Positions 12,801 to 26,890 of a stretch of DNA of 64,000 bases are shown here, one piece after another. The position numbers were made by a program, and so were the translations under genes. Location of the stretch: contig NC_134431.1 of assembly GCF_030867145.1 (NCBI RefSeq), positions 11,175,089 to 11,239,088 on the forward strand, written 5' to 3'. The notes below the pieces were generated by a model. The model was not told where the DNA came from, searched no databases, and saw only the letters and a list, made by a program, of their open reading frames with translations. Source of the DNA: Opisthocomus hoazin (taxonomy: Eukaryota; Chordata; Aves; Opisthocomiformes; Opisthocomidae). The number at the start of each line of letters is the position of its first letter. Within the stretch, counting starts at the first letter, position 1.

Positions 12801-15800
12801 TATTTCTGTTTTCTTTATGACATATTTCGCTTTGAACTGCAGCCAGCGCAAACCACCTCTGCCCTGCTCCAGCAGTACCTCCTCACTCCACTCAAGGAGC
12901 TTTTCTCCTGGGACTATGTCCTGCAGGTCTCTCCAGTAGAAAGGAAACTGCGTATTCATAGATCCCTAACTGCAAATTGAACTCCCTCTCTTTTTCTTTT
13001 GAAGATTGCAGGCTTGTAAAGATCTGAAGCTGGTTTAGCAACTGCTCTCTGCAGTAGGATTGTGCTTATTGTGCAATGTTAAAACAGTTATTTTTATTAA
13101 AAGAGTGAAGCCAGCATGTTTCCTTGCTGGTGGAAGGACCAACGTGGACCATAGTATACTGAGTTTCTGCCTGCAGTATCCAACATTTGCAGGCAAAATT
13201 GAGCCGCAGGGTGCAGAGGAGGATGTCGGGTCACCTTGGCAGCACTTCTGTCACGCTCCGCATGCTGTCCCCACCTCAGCAGCTCTTCTGCATTGGGCAG
13301 TTCCACCTCAGCTATCTCCATGTCCATTTCTGCCCTCTCATTCCCGGGTACCGTGTAGGGAAAGGCATGTCCTTGGCCATTGACAGCAGCTGGTAGAAGG
13401 CATGGACACCCTGGCACCCCGATGCCGGGACCAAACCAACCGCAGGCAGCCCCGCACTTGGGACACAAGTAGCACATTGCTCCTTCAAGCAGATCTGGAG
13501 ATCTGGACAGTTTCGAAACAAAAGACTTGCAAGGTGCCTGGAGGCTCTGAGAGTACAGCCACTGTAACCAATATTTTGGAGTAGAACAATTCATTTATTA
13601 TTCACCTGTGTGGGTGGGAAGGAAGTTTCAAGGTGGGATTCGAGTGCACAGAGGGGTCAGAGTTGCTTTGGTAGCTGCAGTAGGCACCAGCGCGAGCCCG
13701 CAGGGACCTCATGTGGTTGTACTATGCGAAGATGCTCCAGGAGATGCCAGTCAAAAGCAGAGAAAATCTTCGTTTTCAGTGTGACATCGCAATTAATTAG
13801 TGCTATCTTTGTTCTTTCACTGGGGCTGATAACAGTGGTGGTTGAACAATATGGAGAGTTTCAAAGAATTTCTACATAATAAGAAATATGCAGCATCTTA
13901 CTGTGTAAAGAGTATGAAAGCTGCTTCTGTAAAAATTCACAGAATATTTCCACATTTCTTTCAAGATGGTTCTGCAATGTTGTGAGTGCTTTTTGGGGTT
14001 GGATGGTCTCTTGGGAGAAGGAGGAGGTAGGAATCCAGGATGATGAAGAACCAAGAAAAAAGGGGAAGAGAAAGCAGGTGGCTAGGTGGAAAGCTTTCCT
14101 TTATAAAGTTCTGTACATTGAGGATGTGAATTCAATCGCCTGTTGCTATATATCATGACCACATAAAATTCAGAGTACTTTGGTATTTAAATAGTTACAG
14201 ATTCAGAGATGAGTCATGAAGCAGAGCTGATATTCTATCCGTGGACATGCTGGTGAATGGTTTTCTAATGCAAGGACCTTATTTCCTATCTCTCTACTTT
14301 AACATTATTTCTGTTCTCGGATTATTTTGTTGTACATAAACAAGGCAAAATGAAGAAAACTAATGCTTTTCTGCCTATCTGTTATTAAAAACTTAATTAT
14401 TTTCTTTTAAAAAACACACTGCTACACAGTTTGCAGAGATATTTCAAATTCTCTCTCTCCAGAGAGAATTAATCAAGAAAGAGAGAGTTACCCCTGGCTC
14501 CGCTTCTGTAGGAAACTTCAAGGGGAATTTTTGCTGCTGTTGGTGAGCAGGTCTCTGAGTCAAGTCTCATTTTGCACATCTTTTTGCCAACAGGCAATGT
14601 GTCATTTGTGTGGTAGCCACTGCAAGGGTTGTGCACAAGGGAATGTATCCAGTGGCATGAACTTAAAAAAAAAAAAAAGGAATCCTGCAAAGTTCAGTTC
14701 TGCATGTGGAAATGGATACGATTTTCAGGGTTTCAAGTTTAATTCTCTTAGTATTTCTGGGTATGGCAAACTAGAATAGGCTGAAATTTGTACAACAAAT
14801 AGCATCATTCAGATGAAATTTATTTTGATACAAAATGTTCTCTCTTGCGCTGAAGACAACCAGCTACTCAGGCAGCCCCTCTGCCCCTGAAGGAATTTGT
14901 AATGGTGCAGTGGTAGTTTTCTCTTCCCCTGAAAGAAGAGTTAAGTGTGAGAGAAGACAGATCCTTGTCCCAAGGAAAGCATTGCTGATGTTGGAGTCAG
15001 GGCCCCCAAACAGAGGCTGCTTTCGGGAGATGCATGTTGAGGATTGTTAATGCTGGAGAGGGAACTGACTCATCACATCATCAATTCTGCTCCTCTGCCA
15101 GGACAGCACAAAACATCTTTTATCATCACACTCTCTCTTTCTTCTTCATTTCTTTTTTAAATTAAAGGAGTTTAAAACTGCTTAGTGTTCTCGTCTTCCC
15201 TTTTTCCAGGGGGAAGACTGGCTGGTGGTTATGGTCTGGGGTGATGGAGCCTCCATTTACCCTGTGCACGAGGACTCTTCCTGTCCAGGCATTGTCAGGG
15301 ACAAGCTGGAGGATTAATTTCTTGGCTTCTGCTTTCACTCCTACCACTGAGTTGCACATATACCCCTGAGCTGTAAGAAAACTAAGCTTTGCCATCTGAG
15401 TCCTTTTTTCTTTTTGCTTGCCTTAATCCCCCCTTTCTCTTTGTTGTGGAAAGCACTGTTTATCTTAATGGGGACAGCAAGAACACTCTGGCCACGTAAT
15501 TGCCACGAAGGCTACAGCATGGTCCAGACAGTACCAGTTTGCACTGATATTTTTCTGGAGCATGCCAACAACAAGCGGCTGCTGTGAGGGCTGAAATTGC
15601 TGCTTTTTTTCTGTTCACATCTGCGTTTGATTTTCAATCAAGACTTGGTTGGTGAAAAGCCAACTAATCTACAGTGCTTAGGGGTTTTTTGTTTGTTTTT
15701 AAGGGGGTGGTTTGAGCCAAGTTTAGTACCACAGAACTAGTTTTTAATAGATTTTTTTTCCTCTGAATTAGAAGTACTTTTGGATACAGACTATTTCAAA

Positions 15801-17390
15801 TGGATCTTGTGCGGAAATTATTATTCACCATTATATCTTTGCATTAGTATCTTGTGTAAGACTCTTACGAAGGTCCAAGACCTTTCTGTGCCAGGTGCAT
15901 TACTGGCAAATCCAATAGCCAGGCCCTTGTGGTGCCAGGGGTGCTGCTGGGGAGAGGGGTGCCTCTGGCTTCGTGCTCTGGAGCCAGGGAAGCAGAGAAG
16001 TTTCACTTTTGTGAGAACTAGGGGAGGAATTTGCACAGGTTTTGCATGAAATGCCTGGCATTTTGTTTGGGCTGCTGTCACATTCTCTTCCATTTGCTGC
16101 TGTGGTGGCAGAGGAGGAATTGGGTTTGTACTGAAGATACATGAAAAGCCGCTGTTTAATCAACAGCTTCAAAGGATCTGGAAAAGGATCCATTTGAGAT
16201 TCAACCATCTTAAGCCTTGGGGAACAAACAGAGGAAAAGGTCTTGGATCACAGCCTTTTCACTTTTTATGGCAATTTTTCTGTGAATTACAGTAACAGAA
16301 GGCACTGACCTGTGACTAACACAGTCTACAGAAGGACTATCATTGCTTGCTGTCCTTTATTTATCCAAGGCTCCACTTGATATGTAACACAATTTTAATG
16401 GAATTTTTTCAGCTGAATGTACAGTTACTGTTGAAAGGTGCTGACTGAATACCCCTCTGAAACTACAATTTCCTCTTAACATGAGGAAAACTGGTTGGGG
16501 GCATTGGCTGGATGAGGAAGAGAGCAAATTAATCATACTGACAAATCAAAAACGTGAAAGGTAAAAGCAACTAATATAACACAGCAGTAGTGCTGTGAAC
16601 CATTAACACTCACATCTTGTCTCTTTGTACCTGGATGTGAATGTGTGCTAGTGCAAAACTGGTGTAAAAATCTACCTCGGTCAGCCTGTTTGTATGTTAT
16701 ACCCTCTGCGACCACACCAGCATGGCACTGAAAGCCTGAGGCACTTCGCAGGGTCCCAGAAATGGCATTGCCGAGACCTCTGAGCCTGTGCAAGCTTTGT
16801 AATGTGCCACAATATGAGCAATGAGGCAGCATTAGGCAGCTCGGGCTGCCCGGGCATCCTTACGGGCCTGCTCCCTCTAACAGCGTCTGTGCCGTAGGGT
16901 GCATGTGACCTTTCAGCCTGTAGCACCTATGCTCCTTTTTATTTATTATTTTATGCATATTTTGTATAGCTGGTGATTTTCAACTAGAAGTGCAAGGTTT
17001 AGTGATGAAAATCTACAGGTCGCATCCCTCCTCTGCCTTCCTCTGCTAGCAGGCATGATGAGTTTGCTGCAATAGTTCCGGCTCGTTAGAGAACCAGTTT
17101 GAATAGTTGAAAATACTAAATGACTGCCTGGTTATAAGGTAAAATACAACCTTCAGCAGTCTATGCTTTCTTCTGCTATATGGTAAAACTGTGAAAGGTT
17201 CCTTAATAATGGACAGCCCAGTGCTAAAATATAGCGTTCTTTTCTGGTTAGTGGTCTTTTAGCTAGCAAAGATCTTAACTACTGTCTCTGTATGGAAAAC
17301 CTGCTAATTTCTCACCTACCTTCAATTTTCTCAGCCAATCCCAGTGGATGTATGTTTAAAAATATGTAGTAGTTGTAGGCCGAGTATGCA
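9859..17390. other. Intergenic DNA, no recognised gene
   Basis: Holds an 11-base G run (10,401-10,411) followed by a GC-rich stretch to about 10.72 kb. A stretch at about 10.98-11.12 kb is AT-rich and without repeats, and could be conserved noncoding DNA. An A14-type run occurs near 14.67 kb. The 165-codon minus-strand frame at 13.1-13.6 kb has no recognisable domain and overlaps other open frames, so it is treated as chance. Confidence 0.55.
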
Positions 17391-20300
17391 GCTGCAGTGT
17401 TTTCATTTAGCTGGCCAGCTGGTGGAAGCTGGCAGCCTTGTTTGTGCGGGGTGTTGAGTAGCGAGGGGAGCTGCCCGCAGCAGGGGCCGGGCGAGCGTGC
17501 TGGGGGCTGCCGCTGGCCGGAGGTGACAGGCTCCTCTCCGCCTTACCTGGGACATCAAACACATGGAATTGTAAATCTCTGCCTGTTTCAGTCTTTGGGG
17601 GACATTTTCAGGGACTTGGGTAGCTTCATCTGCCTTCCACGGTATGTGTGGTGCCATCTCTCACTGCCCTCCCTGCGGCGCTTACCAACCTTACTCTTCT
17701 CGCAGTTTGTGCTTATGCCCGGTATATTCACCTGCATATCTGACCTAGGGTGAGCAATTTTAGGGTTTTAACTGAAATTTCTTTCCTTCCTCCATGCTTG
17801 GCCTTCAGAAAATGGTTGTTGTTTTTTTTTTTTTGGAAGGAAGGAAGGAAAAGCGTTGAACTTCTGTTTACCTCATTTTGTTTGAACAGAGCCCTGTGTG
17901 TTAACTCTCTCCCGCACAATGAAACTCTGTACAGTGAAAACTGGCTAAGTGGGTCCTTATTCAGGATCATTCATCACCATGGCACGGCCTCGTGCATACA
18001 TGGCAGATTTACATCAGTGAAACCGAGGACGAAAAATAAAAGACCCATGATCTGAAGGAAGGGCTGGCATTATTTATGAAGCGCCAGTAATGTGCTGAGG
18101 ACTATATGCAGATCTACTCAGCCTCACTCTGCAAGGGTACTGGTGCCAGGGTGACGTGCCATCGAATGCTGCCGTGAGGAGCACCTGTTCGGCCTCCTTA
18201 GAGGCACGTTGTGGTGTGCCTTTTGCACACTAGCTTCTCCCCTTCAGAAGATGGGGCACACGTATGGGAAGTAAGTCTAACAGTGAGTAGAGACAGGAAA
18301 ATGAGTTAAAGGAGATAGTGTCCCTGTTGCGCTTGAAGCCTCAGGACCTTCACCAGGCCAGGAAGCCATAGTTTCAGATCCCACTTTGCTTATTTTGTCC
18401 AAGCAAAACAAATACCAGCAAATATCAGAGGGGATGCAGAGATGAATGGAGAACATTCTTCTCTGAGTCAGCAATTCATCCTCCTTGAGCGGCTCCAATA
18501 TGTACCTTCCCTCGTGTCTCTCTGCTGTGCCTCAGTGAGGGACCAGCAGCAGCTCTGAAATTGTTACCCAGGAGCCCAAACCTGCAAGCCAGGCTCAGGC
18601 CGACTAAACAAGACGTCATCAGGATGCTGCTGGGCTGCATGCAGGGTGCACGGTGTTAGCTGGTACCCACCGCTCATTCACAAATTCTCAGTTCTTCATA
18701 GCAATGACAGTCCTTGCTCAACAGCCAATTGCCAGGCCACAAGGAAGCCTTCTCCCACTCCCGGTGTCCTGGTGGTTTTTGTTAAAGGAGAAATTGCATC
18801 TCTTGGCACTGGGCGAGATGATAGTTCTGGTTTCCGAGGCGTTGCTTTTTGGTGAGTGTCTCCAGCTGCTGCACTCCCCTTCACACAGGGCACTGACTCA
18901 TGCTTTTTGCCATCACAATAAGTCTGTTTTCATAAACAAAATTAAGTGTGCTGTGTTTATTCATTAGGGAGACTTGAAGTCTCTCAGCAACGAGGAAATA
19001 TACTTCGTGGGATGAGCTTTCCCTCTCTCTTCCACCCTTTTGTATTTTAACAGCTAAGGGAAAGAAAAGGTTTGGGAAAACGCTGGTCTGATGCGATCAG
19101 AGTCCGGATTCTGTGCCTGCTGATGTGGAACGCCACAACTGAGGAGACGGCATTGACTGTTCACCTGGGGTTTGTACATCTCAGAGCTCAGTGCTCTAGA
19201 GAGGATATTGCAAATTGCACAAACAGGAAAAAATGGGACAGGTTAATGAATTATGCTTTAAACAATGCTCCAGGTAAGCACAGCACAGATGAGGGGTCCC
19301 AGCCTGACAGCCAGAGAGAGAAAATTTGCCAGTACATGGATGGTGCAGCTCTCCATACTCCTCCATACCAGTGGCTCTCTTAGGGATGGTTTTGGGCAGG
19401 ACTGGTCCTGGTCCTGGGCAAAGCCAAGCGAGGCAGGTTGCCCAGAGCCTGTGGCACAGCCGGCTCGGCTGCCATTCTCCCTGTCGTGTCCCTCTCGCCC
19501 CCAAGCCTTCTCCTCTCCTTCCAACAGTGGGAACCCAGCTGGACCCAGCCTCCTACCCTAAAAGGTAGAAAATTCAATTTGCCTCCAGTGCTGATAGGTT
19601 TGGAACTGGATCCGCAGCAAGGTGAGAGACTTTTGCCTCACCGTGTCAAGACTCCCCTGTTTTGGGCATCACTCCTGCCTGCTGCCAAGGCTGCTGCATT
19701 TGCTGCCATCTGGGATTACTGATGCATTGGTGACATTGATGTTTCTTCATGCAGGACTGAACTAATGCCCGCAATACCATATGAGAGAAAAGAAAAATTC
19801 TCCTATGGCTAAGCCTGAAATAAAATTAAATCAAATGGAAACTGTATGAGTGAGTCGATGGCAACAGGATGGATAAAATTTTGTGATGGAAACAACCCAA
19901 GTACTCTCACTTAGAACGAGTGTAAAGGCAGGTAGCAACCAAGAGATGGCATTAAGCATGTGAAGATTCAGAATCCAATTTTACTAATAAAGAAGTCCCT
20001 GTAATTCATACAGGTTTAAACTCAAGCATCCAAATCTAGACATTCTGCATCTTGGTCAGCTGCAGTACTGCAGAGGCAGAAATCCAAAATGCCTTCTGTG
20101 GAGCATTATTGAGAGAGATAAATTCTAACAGGAGCTAAAGAAAATTAAGGGGATCAGAATCAGCAAGTCTGTGTAAGGACATGTCTTGCTCATATGAGCC
20201 CACCAATACAAATTTACTCCCTAATGTATGTTGCCTACTACCATATGTTTTCCAGCATGACAGTGTGATGGGATACCCTCTTTTGAAATTTGGTTTATAT

Positions 20301-21019
20301 TATGGAACCCAAACCAGAGACTTGCAAAGCATCTCCCATACTGAGTGCATGCTTCCATTCAGGTAGCTTTAATCCTGCAGAGGAGAATTTAGAAGAAATC
20401 AGTAATCCCCAAACCAGCAGGGAGCAGCGAGGGAATCAATTGGCCAGGTATATTGTCAATATACACAGGGTGTAATCCCAGCCTCTAAAATAGCGAGATC
20501 TGAGTCTGAACTTCGATTAATAAAACCACGCTATTAGAGGGTGGGAAATAAACGTTGGATTTCTACTCATAACAACTACTCAGTGACTTCTTCTTAATAT
20601 GCAAATTTTGTACCCATAGAAAAGGAAATAAATGTGGAATGTGCTGTCTTTGCAGCAAATGTAGAAGGTATTTTGGCCATTCTTGAAATCCCACTTTCTA
20701 CCACATACCATAAATGAAGTGAATACCTTTCACTTGTGCTTTAGAGGGATCCATAAATCAGAAACAAAGGACAGCAGAATAACAGGGTGGTGTTTCTCCG
20801 TCTAGAGCACCAGATACCCCATGCCAACAGCAACAATGTCAATGTGATCTGCGGTTTCTTTGCCAGACGATTCTATGGGACTTGAGCAGGGCAGTTGCTT
20901 ACCTCCCAGTGCGCAGAGCCAGCCCCTACTTGCTAGCACCCAATCTTGTTCCTCAGTAAGAGATGCTGGCAGCCACCTCAAACTTCATGAATTTGGGGAA
21001 GCGGGAGCATGGATATTGA

Positions 21020-21150
21020 TCTGGGCTCGGACTTCTGATAACTGGGTTCTGTCCCCAGTTATCCTTGCAGTTGCCAGAGCTGGGGTTTGGATGAGTCTCT
21101 CCCCTGTGCCTCAGTTTCACCATCTGTACAAACAAGATTATAATATTTCC
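21020..21150 (+). mobile_element. MIR-type SINE relic
   Basis: The sequence follows the MIR consensus in forward orientation: AACTGGGTTCTGTCCCCAG, a degraded middle, then CCCTGTGCCTCAGTTTCACC, ATCTGTACAA and an AT-rich tail. The conserved core segment is very clear. Confidence 0.75.
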
Positions 21151-22844
21151 TTGAGAAATTTGTGCTGTGTGGGTGAAAAAACACTGCATAAAACCAAAGG
21201 ACTTTGTAATTTTAAAATGTTAAAAATCTTGGAATGTTTTTATTTCTGTGTGACTGATAGCAAGCGCAGGGGGTCTTCTGACTTAGGTTCCCACGTGGAA
21301 AACTGGATACACTGATATGCGTAGGAGTTTATTGCCTATAAAAGCATATGTCTTCAAAAGCATAACCAGATGGACTGTCCTGCTGAATAGGTGCGAGCAT
21401 GTGACTGTTCATATTGTTCAAAGGAGACATCTTAACCTGCAGCCGTTCCATCAGTAGTGTGTCTACAAATACTATTTCAGTACTCTTCTATTTCTGTTGC
21501 TCTTGGATTCTTTTGCCACTGAAAAATGTTCTGGGTAAAGTGAAGGCCAGCCGGAACGGGTAAGTCTAATATTCAGCTCCTGCCAGGTCAGCCTCTGACC
21601 CTCATTGTTTATAAAACACCCGACTGGTGATTATGGTGAAGAAGTGAATTGTCCTCTTCATCACCCTCAGTTGGTTCTGCTCCTCAACCTCTACCTCCAC
21701 CTGAGAGATGGTGCCAGTGAGCCACCATCAGTGCTGCTCTTTGCAAACTAGAGCTGTTTTGGGTCTCGGAGGACTCTGACACCTTTTCTAAAAAGTCCTG
21801 GCTCATTTCAAATGTGCTTATTTTGGAAACTGAAAAAAATCCACTTACATACATGTCATCAAACGCCTGACGGGCTCCAAGTCCACAAGCAGGTCTGCAT
21901 CTGTGTCAGGGGTAGGTTCAAAGGTTTCAACCAGCCAAAGCTGCTGAATGCAGAGCCATGGAGTGTCAGCCTCTAAAAAGTTACATTCACTTTCAACCCT
22001 ATATGTCATATATTTGAACCAAAATTTGTCACCCAGGTTTGGAGGAAGGAGAAGCCTCATGGTTATTTCTGTCGCTGCATTTTTTTCTTCCCCCTCAAGT
22101 CATGATGCTTATCAGGCATTGTTGCTCAAAAAAACCCCCACCCTTGTCCTCAGCTTTTCTTCTCATCCACCAAATCCCTCTTATTTCCTTAAGTGCTTCT
22201 GGTGGAAATCTCACTATGGGTCAGAAAAATAAAACAGCTAAGCCTTCATCACTAGTCTTATTTCAGAGGGCTTCAGGTTGGCCAGAAAGGTCTGGATTTG
22301 TCTGATACAATTTAAGGAAAGTGGATTAGTCCAGGAATGGACTAAACACAGAACGGATCTTGTTTAGATGCAGCTCCTTAGTTATGAAAAATACTTGTTT
22401 AGCTTAACCTGTTTCTAAAGACTCGATGGATAATTAAAGAAAAGGTTAATTATTGCCAAACCCACTCCCTGTTGTGTAAACCAGAGAAATTGTCAGAGAC
22501 AATCAGTTCACGTAGGGCACAGCGGCTGCATCCTCACTGCGGTGTCCATACCACCCCTGGAGCTGGTCCCCAGCCAGCTGGTCCCCTGCTCTTTGCTGCG
22601 TGGGCTTAGTGCGGTTTTCCCAGCTGTGAAACGGGGCGCTTGGCTCTTGGAGGCTCAAATGGGGGTGTGCAGTGTCGGGGAATGAAGAAAAAGGCCGGGA
22701 AGTTGCATAGCCATCGCAGCAGCTGTGCAAACGCAGGTTTAATACAGAGCTGCTGTGATTAACAGAAAAGGTGTCGTCTATGATCATCATCTGTTGCGTG
22801 GTATGCGAAACACGGTGGCAGAGATCAGCCCAGCGAAACTCCCT

Positions 22845-22900
22845 GCTTTCTCATGAGGGAACTAAGCAGCACAAGGTGAACCAAGCTGCACAGGAGACTG
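22845..22900 (-). mobile_element. Possible MIR fragment
   Basis: TCATGAGGGAACTAAGCAGC, ACAAGGTGAACCAAG and CTGCACAG follow the reverse-complement MIR core loosely. It is short and strongly diverged, so chance resemblance is possible. Confidence 0.35.
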
Positions 22901-23119
22901 GGAAAACAAAGTTTTCCAGACAAAATGGTTTTCACGATCATGAAACACTTCCTAGTCTTGGCGTAGCCTTGCCAGAGATGGCTGGGGAGCCCTGGAGGGG
23001 AGGGCAGGGGTGTCTGCCTGCCTGCGTCTCGGTCTAGGAAAGGCTGGCCAAGACACCCCGTGCTTGGAAAAGAGCATGCGTCTGGCTGGCTGGCTGCTGA
23101 GGGGGGGTCCCTGCTTTGC

Positions 23120-23500
23120 CCGACAGCGCTGCTTGCTGTCTTCTGCTCTCAGGGTGGGGAGGATCAGCGGAGGCAGCGAACGCAGCCCGGTCACAGCCCA
23201 GCAGTGCAACGCACGAGGACGCGGCGTGCGAGGGTGACGTGCAAGCGCGTGGCACTCAAGGGTGCAGCGCACGAGGGTGCAGCGGGGCCCTGTCTCCCTC
23301 TCCCGCGACGCCTGAACCCCCCAGGGAAGAGTTTTGCATGGCCGGGACAGTTCCTGCTCTGCCTGGCACCGCAGCTCTGCCCCGCCGGCGCGGGGGTCTC
23401 CGCAGGGTGGGCTCCCACGCGGGGCCATGGGGTGGTCTCCGTGGGGTGGTCTCCCACGTGGGGCAGTGGGAAGGGCTGCAGCACGGCTGCGGCGGTGTGA
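23120..23500. promoter_or_regulatory. GC-rich CpG island-like patch
   Basis: Many CpGs (for example GCACGAGGACGCGGCGTGCG near 23.21 kb and CGCCGGCGCGG near 23.38 kb) in an otherwise CpG-poor region. An irregular repeat of GTGCARCGCACGAGG-like words spans 23,204-23,285. This could be an unmethylated promoter or enhancer, or simply a GC-rich minisatellite patch. No first exon is recognisable. Confidence 0.35.
23395..23472 (+). repeat. 39-bp tandem duplication in a GC-rich patch
   Basis: Two adjacent 39-bp units, 23,395-23,433 and 23,434-23,472, each begin GGTCTCCG and contain CTCCCACG(C/T)GGGGC. They agree at roughly four-fifths of positions. Because 39 is a multiple of three, open frames through it repeat a 13-residue unit; this is not evidence of coding. 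Confidence 0.8.
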
Positions 23501-26500
23501 AGCATGCATCCCCTGCAGATGGCAGTGACATTCTGTGCTGTGCAAACCCTGAGCTCTATTTCCAGACTTCTGCTCTTGCGAAGGGATCCAAAGAACCCAT
23601 GCAACCCTCCGTGCAGCCTGAACAGCAAACTTTATATAAATTTTGCTTTGGCCTCAGACTGCAGCCTAGAGGAAGCAGTGCCGTTGTGAGGCAAAGTAGC
23701 CCATTCCCATATAAAAGCCTAGAAAATGTAAGATATATGGGCATCGTTCAATTACATTTATTCCTTCCATTTATTTCTTATGTTATATGGCCTTTTCAAA
23801 GGTAAACGAAGCCAATACAGTTTCTTGCAAGAGCCTTGTATACATAGCTAGCATGAATCCTGATTTATGTTTGAGTTTAGAATTGCGAATAAGCGAAAGC
23901 GTAAGGAAAGAAAGGCACTCCTGTGCTAACGGTAGGCTAAGCAAGTCACCAGGGACTTCAACTCAAAAAAGAAAGGTCTCTCCTCCCCTTTTCCTTTAGT
24001 GAATCCTAACATGAAAAAGCTTAGAAATTAAACATCTGTTGGGCTTACATTTCAGTGGCTTGCTCGTGCTGATATAATCAGACATGAGAAGCCTTTCATG
24101 ATAATACTTGTCTTTCAATAAATTTAAATAAAGGGTCCACAAAAAATTTGCTCAGGCCAACTTAAGCTTTCAGGACTCAGAAGTGACCTAGGCTTACCAA
24201 GTATTTTATATATTGAGAGTGTCCACAGGGAGCAGGTCCAAGCTGATACCTTACTGCCATTCTAAGGAAAAATCAGTTAATGAAGCTTCACTTTGAGTTG
24301 TAGCCAATGGCACAGAAAATACGCAAATTCCCATCACTGTCATGTTCATGTACTCTTACCTACCATGGTGCAGAGCGCGTATGGCCAATCTGTCACACTC
24401 AGTGGGGCCCAGCGGCTCTGCTGCTGTTGAGGTCCCCGTATGAAACACCTGAGCAGACTGCTGTGCTGCTGGCTGGAGACATTAGCAATGCCTCTGCTGT
24501 GAAGCCCATTTATAGATAAGCCTGGAAAGTTTTGGGAATTAACAGTAACACCCCGTGGCTGTCACGGTAAGTAAATGAGGCCTCATTTCCCATGGATGTT
24601 TTTTGTATGCTGGAAACCCTTTAATTATAATTTGAGATGGGGAAAGTTTGCTGGTAGCTGCAGTAAGCCTGCAAAGCATCTTCATCCTTCCTGCACATGC
24701 TTCCCAGAGAATGGATGAAAACTTCAGCCAGCTCCATCACCTGCCATGCAGCACAGGTGTGGTCACCAGCACTGACTCTCATCCTTCCCCAGCCAGTTTG
24801 TAATTTTTCTTTCAGCTAGAAGCAGATATGTATTTTGGTATATGCAGGGCAATGTTAAAGCAAGTGGCTTCAGATGCTGTAGTACACATTAGGGCAAATG
24901 TTGCAAGGCATCAGGCAGTAAGATGTGAGTAAGTTTGGGTGGGAGTCACACATAATGCTGAATCTTGCATGGCTTTTGATGCTTTGAGTTCATCTGGTGT
25001 GAAAAGTTAAGGCACGTGGGTTTGTGATAATTTCTGATATTGCAAAAAAAATATAAATCGGGGGGGAGCACATAGTTGGCAAAAAAGTCATTGATATTAT
25101 CTGTCAAAACTAATATGACTCAAACTTGACTCCTTCTGTGATTACTCCTAGGCTATCATTAAAGGCCTGCCACAAAACCAGAGCATTCTGCTCTGCAGGG
25201 ACAGAGGCTGTAATATTTTCCCCTCGGTCCTGCTGCTTGCTGCTACGCCGATGGCTCCCACCAAGGGCCGGGAGGGCTTACTGGTGCAGGCAGTCACCGC
25301 AGCATTGCCGGAGGGAGGTTTCCGAATGCAGACAGCCTAAGCCACTCTGAACCTTCAGAAGTATTTCAGAACAGGCACAGTTGCTGCTCTCAGCTAGAGG
25401 TGGCAGACGGCCTGGAGTGCTCCCGGGGGACCTTCGAGTCATTTTTCCTCTGTTCTTTCCTCATGGCGCTGCTGGAGGAGAGGGCTCGGGGCAGCGGTGG
25501 GGCAGAGAGCCAGGGTATGTGTCAGCGGCAAGCCCAGAGGTCCGAGGAGTTAAGCTGCAGTTTCTTACTGCCAGGTTTGTACTGTCTGGAGCCCAGGGCG
25601 CAGCCTCGCCCTTAGAGCAGTTAATATCACCTAGAAATAATGTCTTTAGTTGCACACACTCCCATAGCTGTGCATAAATGCTGCAGTTGGCTGAGGAAAT
25701 TTTTTTTTTTTTAATGCTTTTTAGCCTGGTTTCTGAAGAAAACAAGGCTGGTGTGGTGAATGCTGGCTGCTTGCTCCCCGTGCCCCATCCCTGTCTGGAA
25801 AGTCCACTTCAGCCAAAATCCCCAAGCAGAGCTGGGCTTCCAAAGGCAGTTGGACAGCTAATAGACTGCAATGTGCAAATATCCTTTTACTAGTTATATT
25901 TCTTATAGCTATATCTGAGCGGCAGATAGAGATCATTTTTATTTTATGTGTCTGTCTTCCTTGCTCTGACCTGCTGCCGTGCTCTCCCACTTGATTTCAG
26001 CCACAATTTGGGTCCTGCTGCCTGCTGAATGAAGCAGTGCCTTGGTGCTGCAGTCACCGCTGGTGCCTGGATTCAGCCAACTCACGCACGGTGCGGCTTC
26101 CGACAGCCTCTCCCACCTGCCCTTTCCCAGGCCTTAGGGTAAGTGATTCCTCACAACCTCAGCAATTTTGCTGTGCCAGCAGTTTTGCCCTTCAGTTTAG
26201 CAGGAGCTCAGATCCTGTGCTGCGGCCTTCCCATCCCTAAATAAAAATAATTCAAGCCCCTCTGCAACAAGAGTTCACTGAGATGCTAGCTGCTTGCTGG
26301 TGCAAGGTCCAGCTGAGGCACGGGAGGTGAGCAGGGCTGGGGAAGACGAGAGCATTGCGGAGTGGGCGCTCATCTTTCCTGCCAAGCTCCCTTAGCAGCA
26401 TGAGCATGCTCCCAGTTGAGCGTGGCCACCTGAGCAAGCCAGTGGTGATGTATCTAGAAAAGAATCTGGTATGAAGCTGAAAGGCAGCTTCTTAAATTGA

Positions 26501-26794
26501 GGAAATTACATTTGTATTTAAAAAAAAAAGAAAAAAAGAACTTGTAAATCGCATATTTACACAATGGAGCACGCGAGCAAGTGAGCTCCCATACGAAACC
26601 CAGATGTTCATTAGAAACATGAATTTTTCTTCCTTGCTGCTACCATGAAAAGTAAAACTGGGAAAAAAGTCAGCTATGTTGAAGGGGTATAAAGGAGTGA
26701 ATTAAGTCTACAAAATCCAGGAAATTTCCCATTAAGACTAAAAATCTGGGGTACTGTTGTAGTCTTTTAATTTGGACCCAAGGTATAAATTAAA

Positions 26795-26890
26795 GCCAGA
26801 GTATCAGGTCAGGTGCTTAAGTTCTCAGCCCTTAGCTGTGGAATTTCCAGGTTAAGTTACTTAAATTTTCCTGTTGCTGAATAAAGCTAA
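26795..26890 (+). mobile_element. Possible MIR fragment
   Basis: TTAGCTGTGGAATTTCCAGG, TTAAGTTACTTAAATTTTCC and TGTTGCTGAATAAAGCTAAA track the forward MIR core (agctgtg, gggcaagttacttaac, cctgtgcctcag). The match is degraded. Confidence 0.4.

Noticed and set aside
13097..13594. 165-codon minus-strand frame
   Set aside because: Several other frames on both strands are open over the same GC-rich stretch; no domain, splice pattern or codon signal supports it.
18070..18150. Possible SINE-like stretch (GCGCCAGTAATGTGCTGAGG)
   Set aside because: Short resemblance to the 3' part of MIR-like elements; too degraded to call.
22952..23805. Overlapping open frames of 197 (minus) and 229 (plus) codons
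   Set aside because: They lie in GC-rich sequence where stops are rare, overlap on both strands, include the tandem duplication, and show no recognisable domain.
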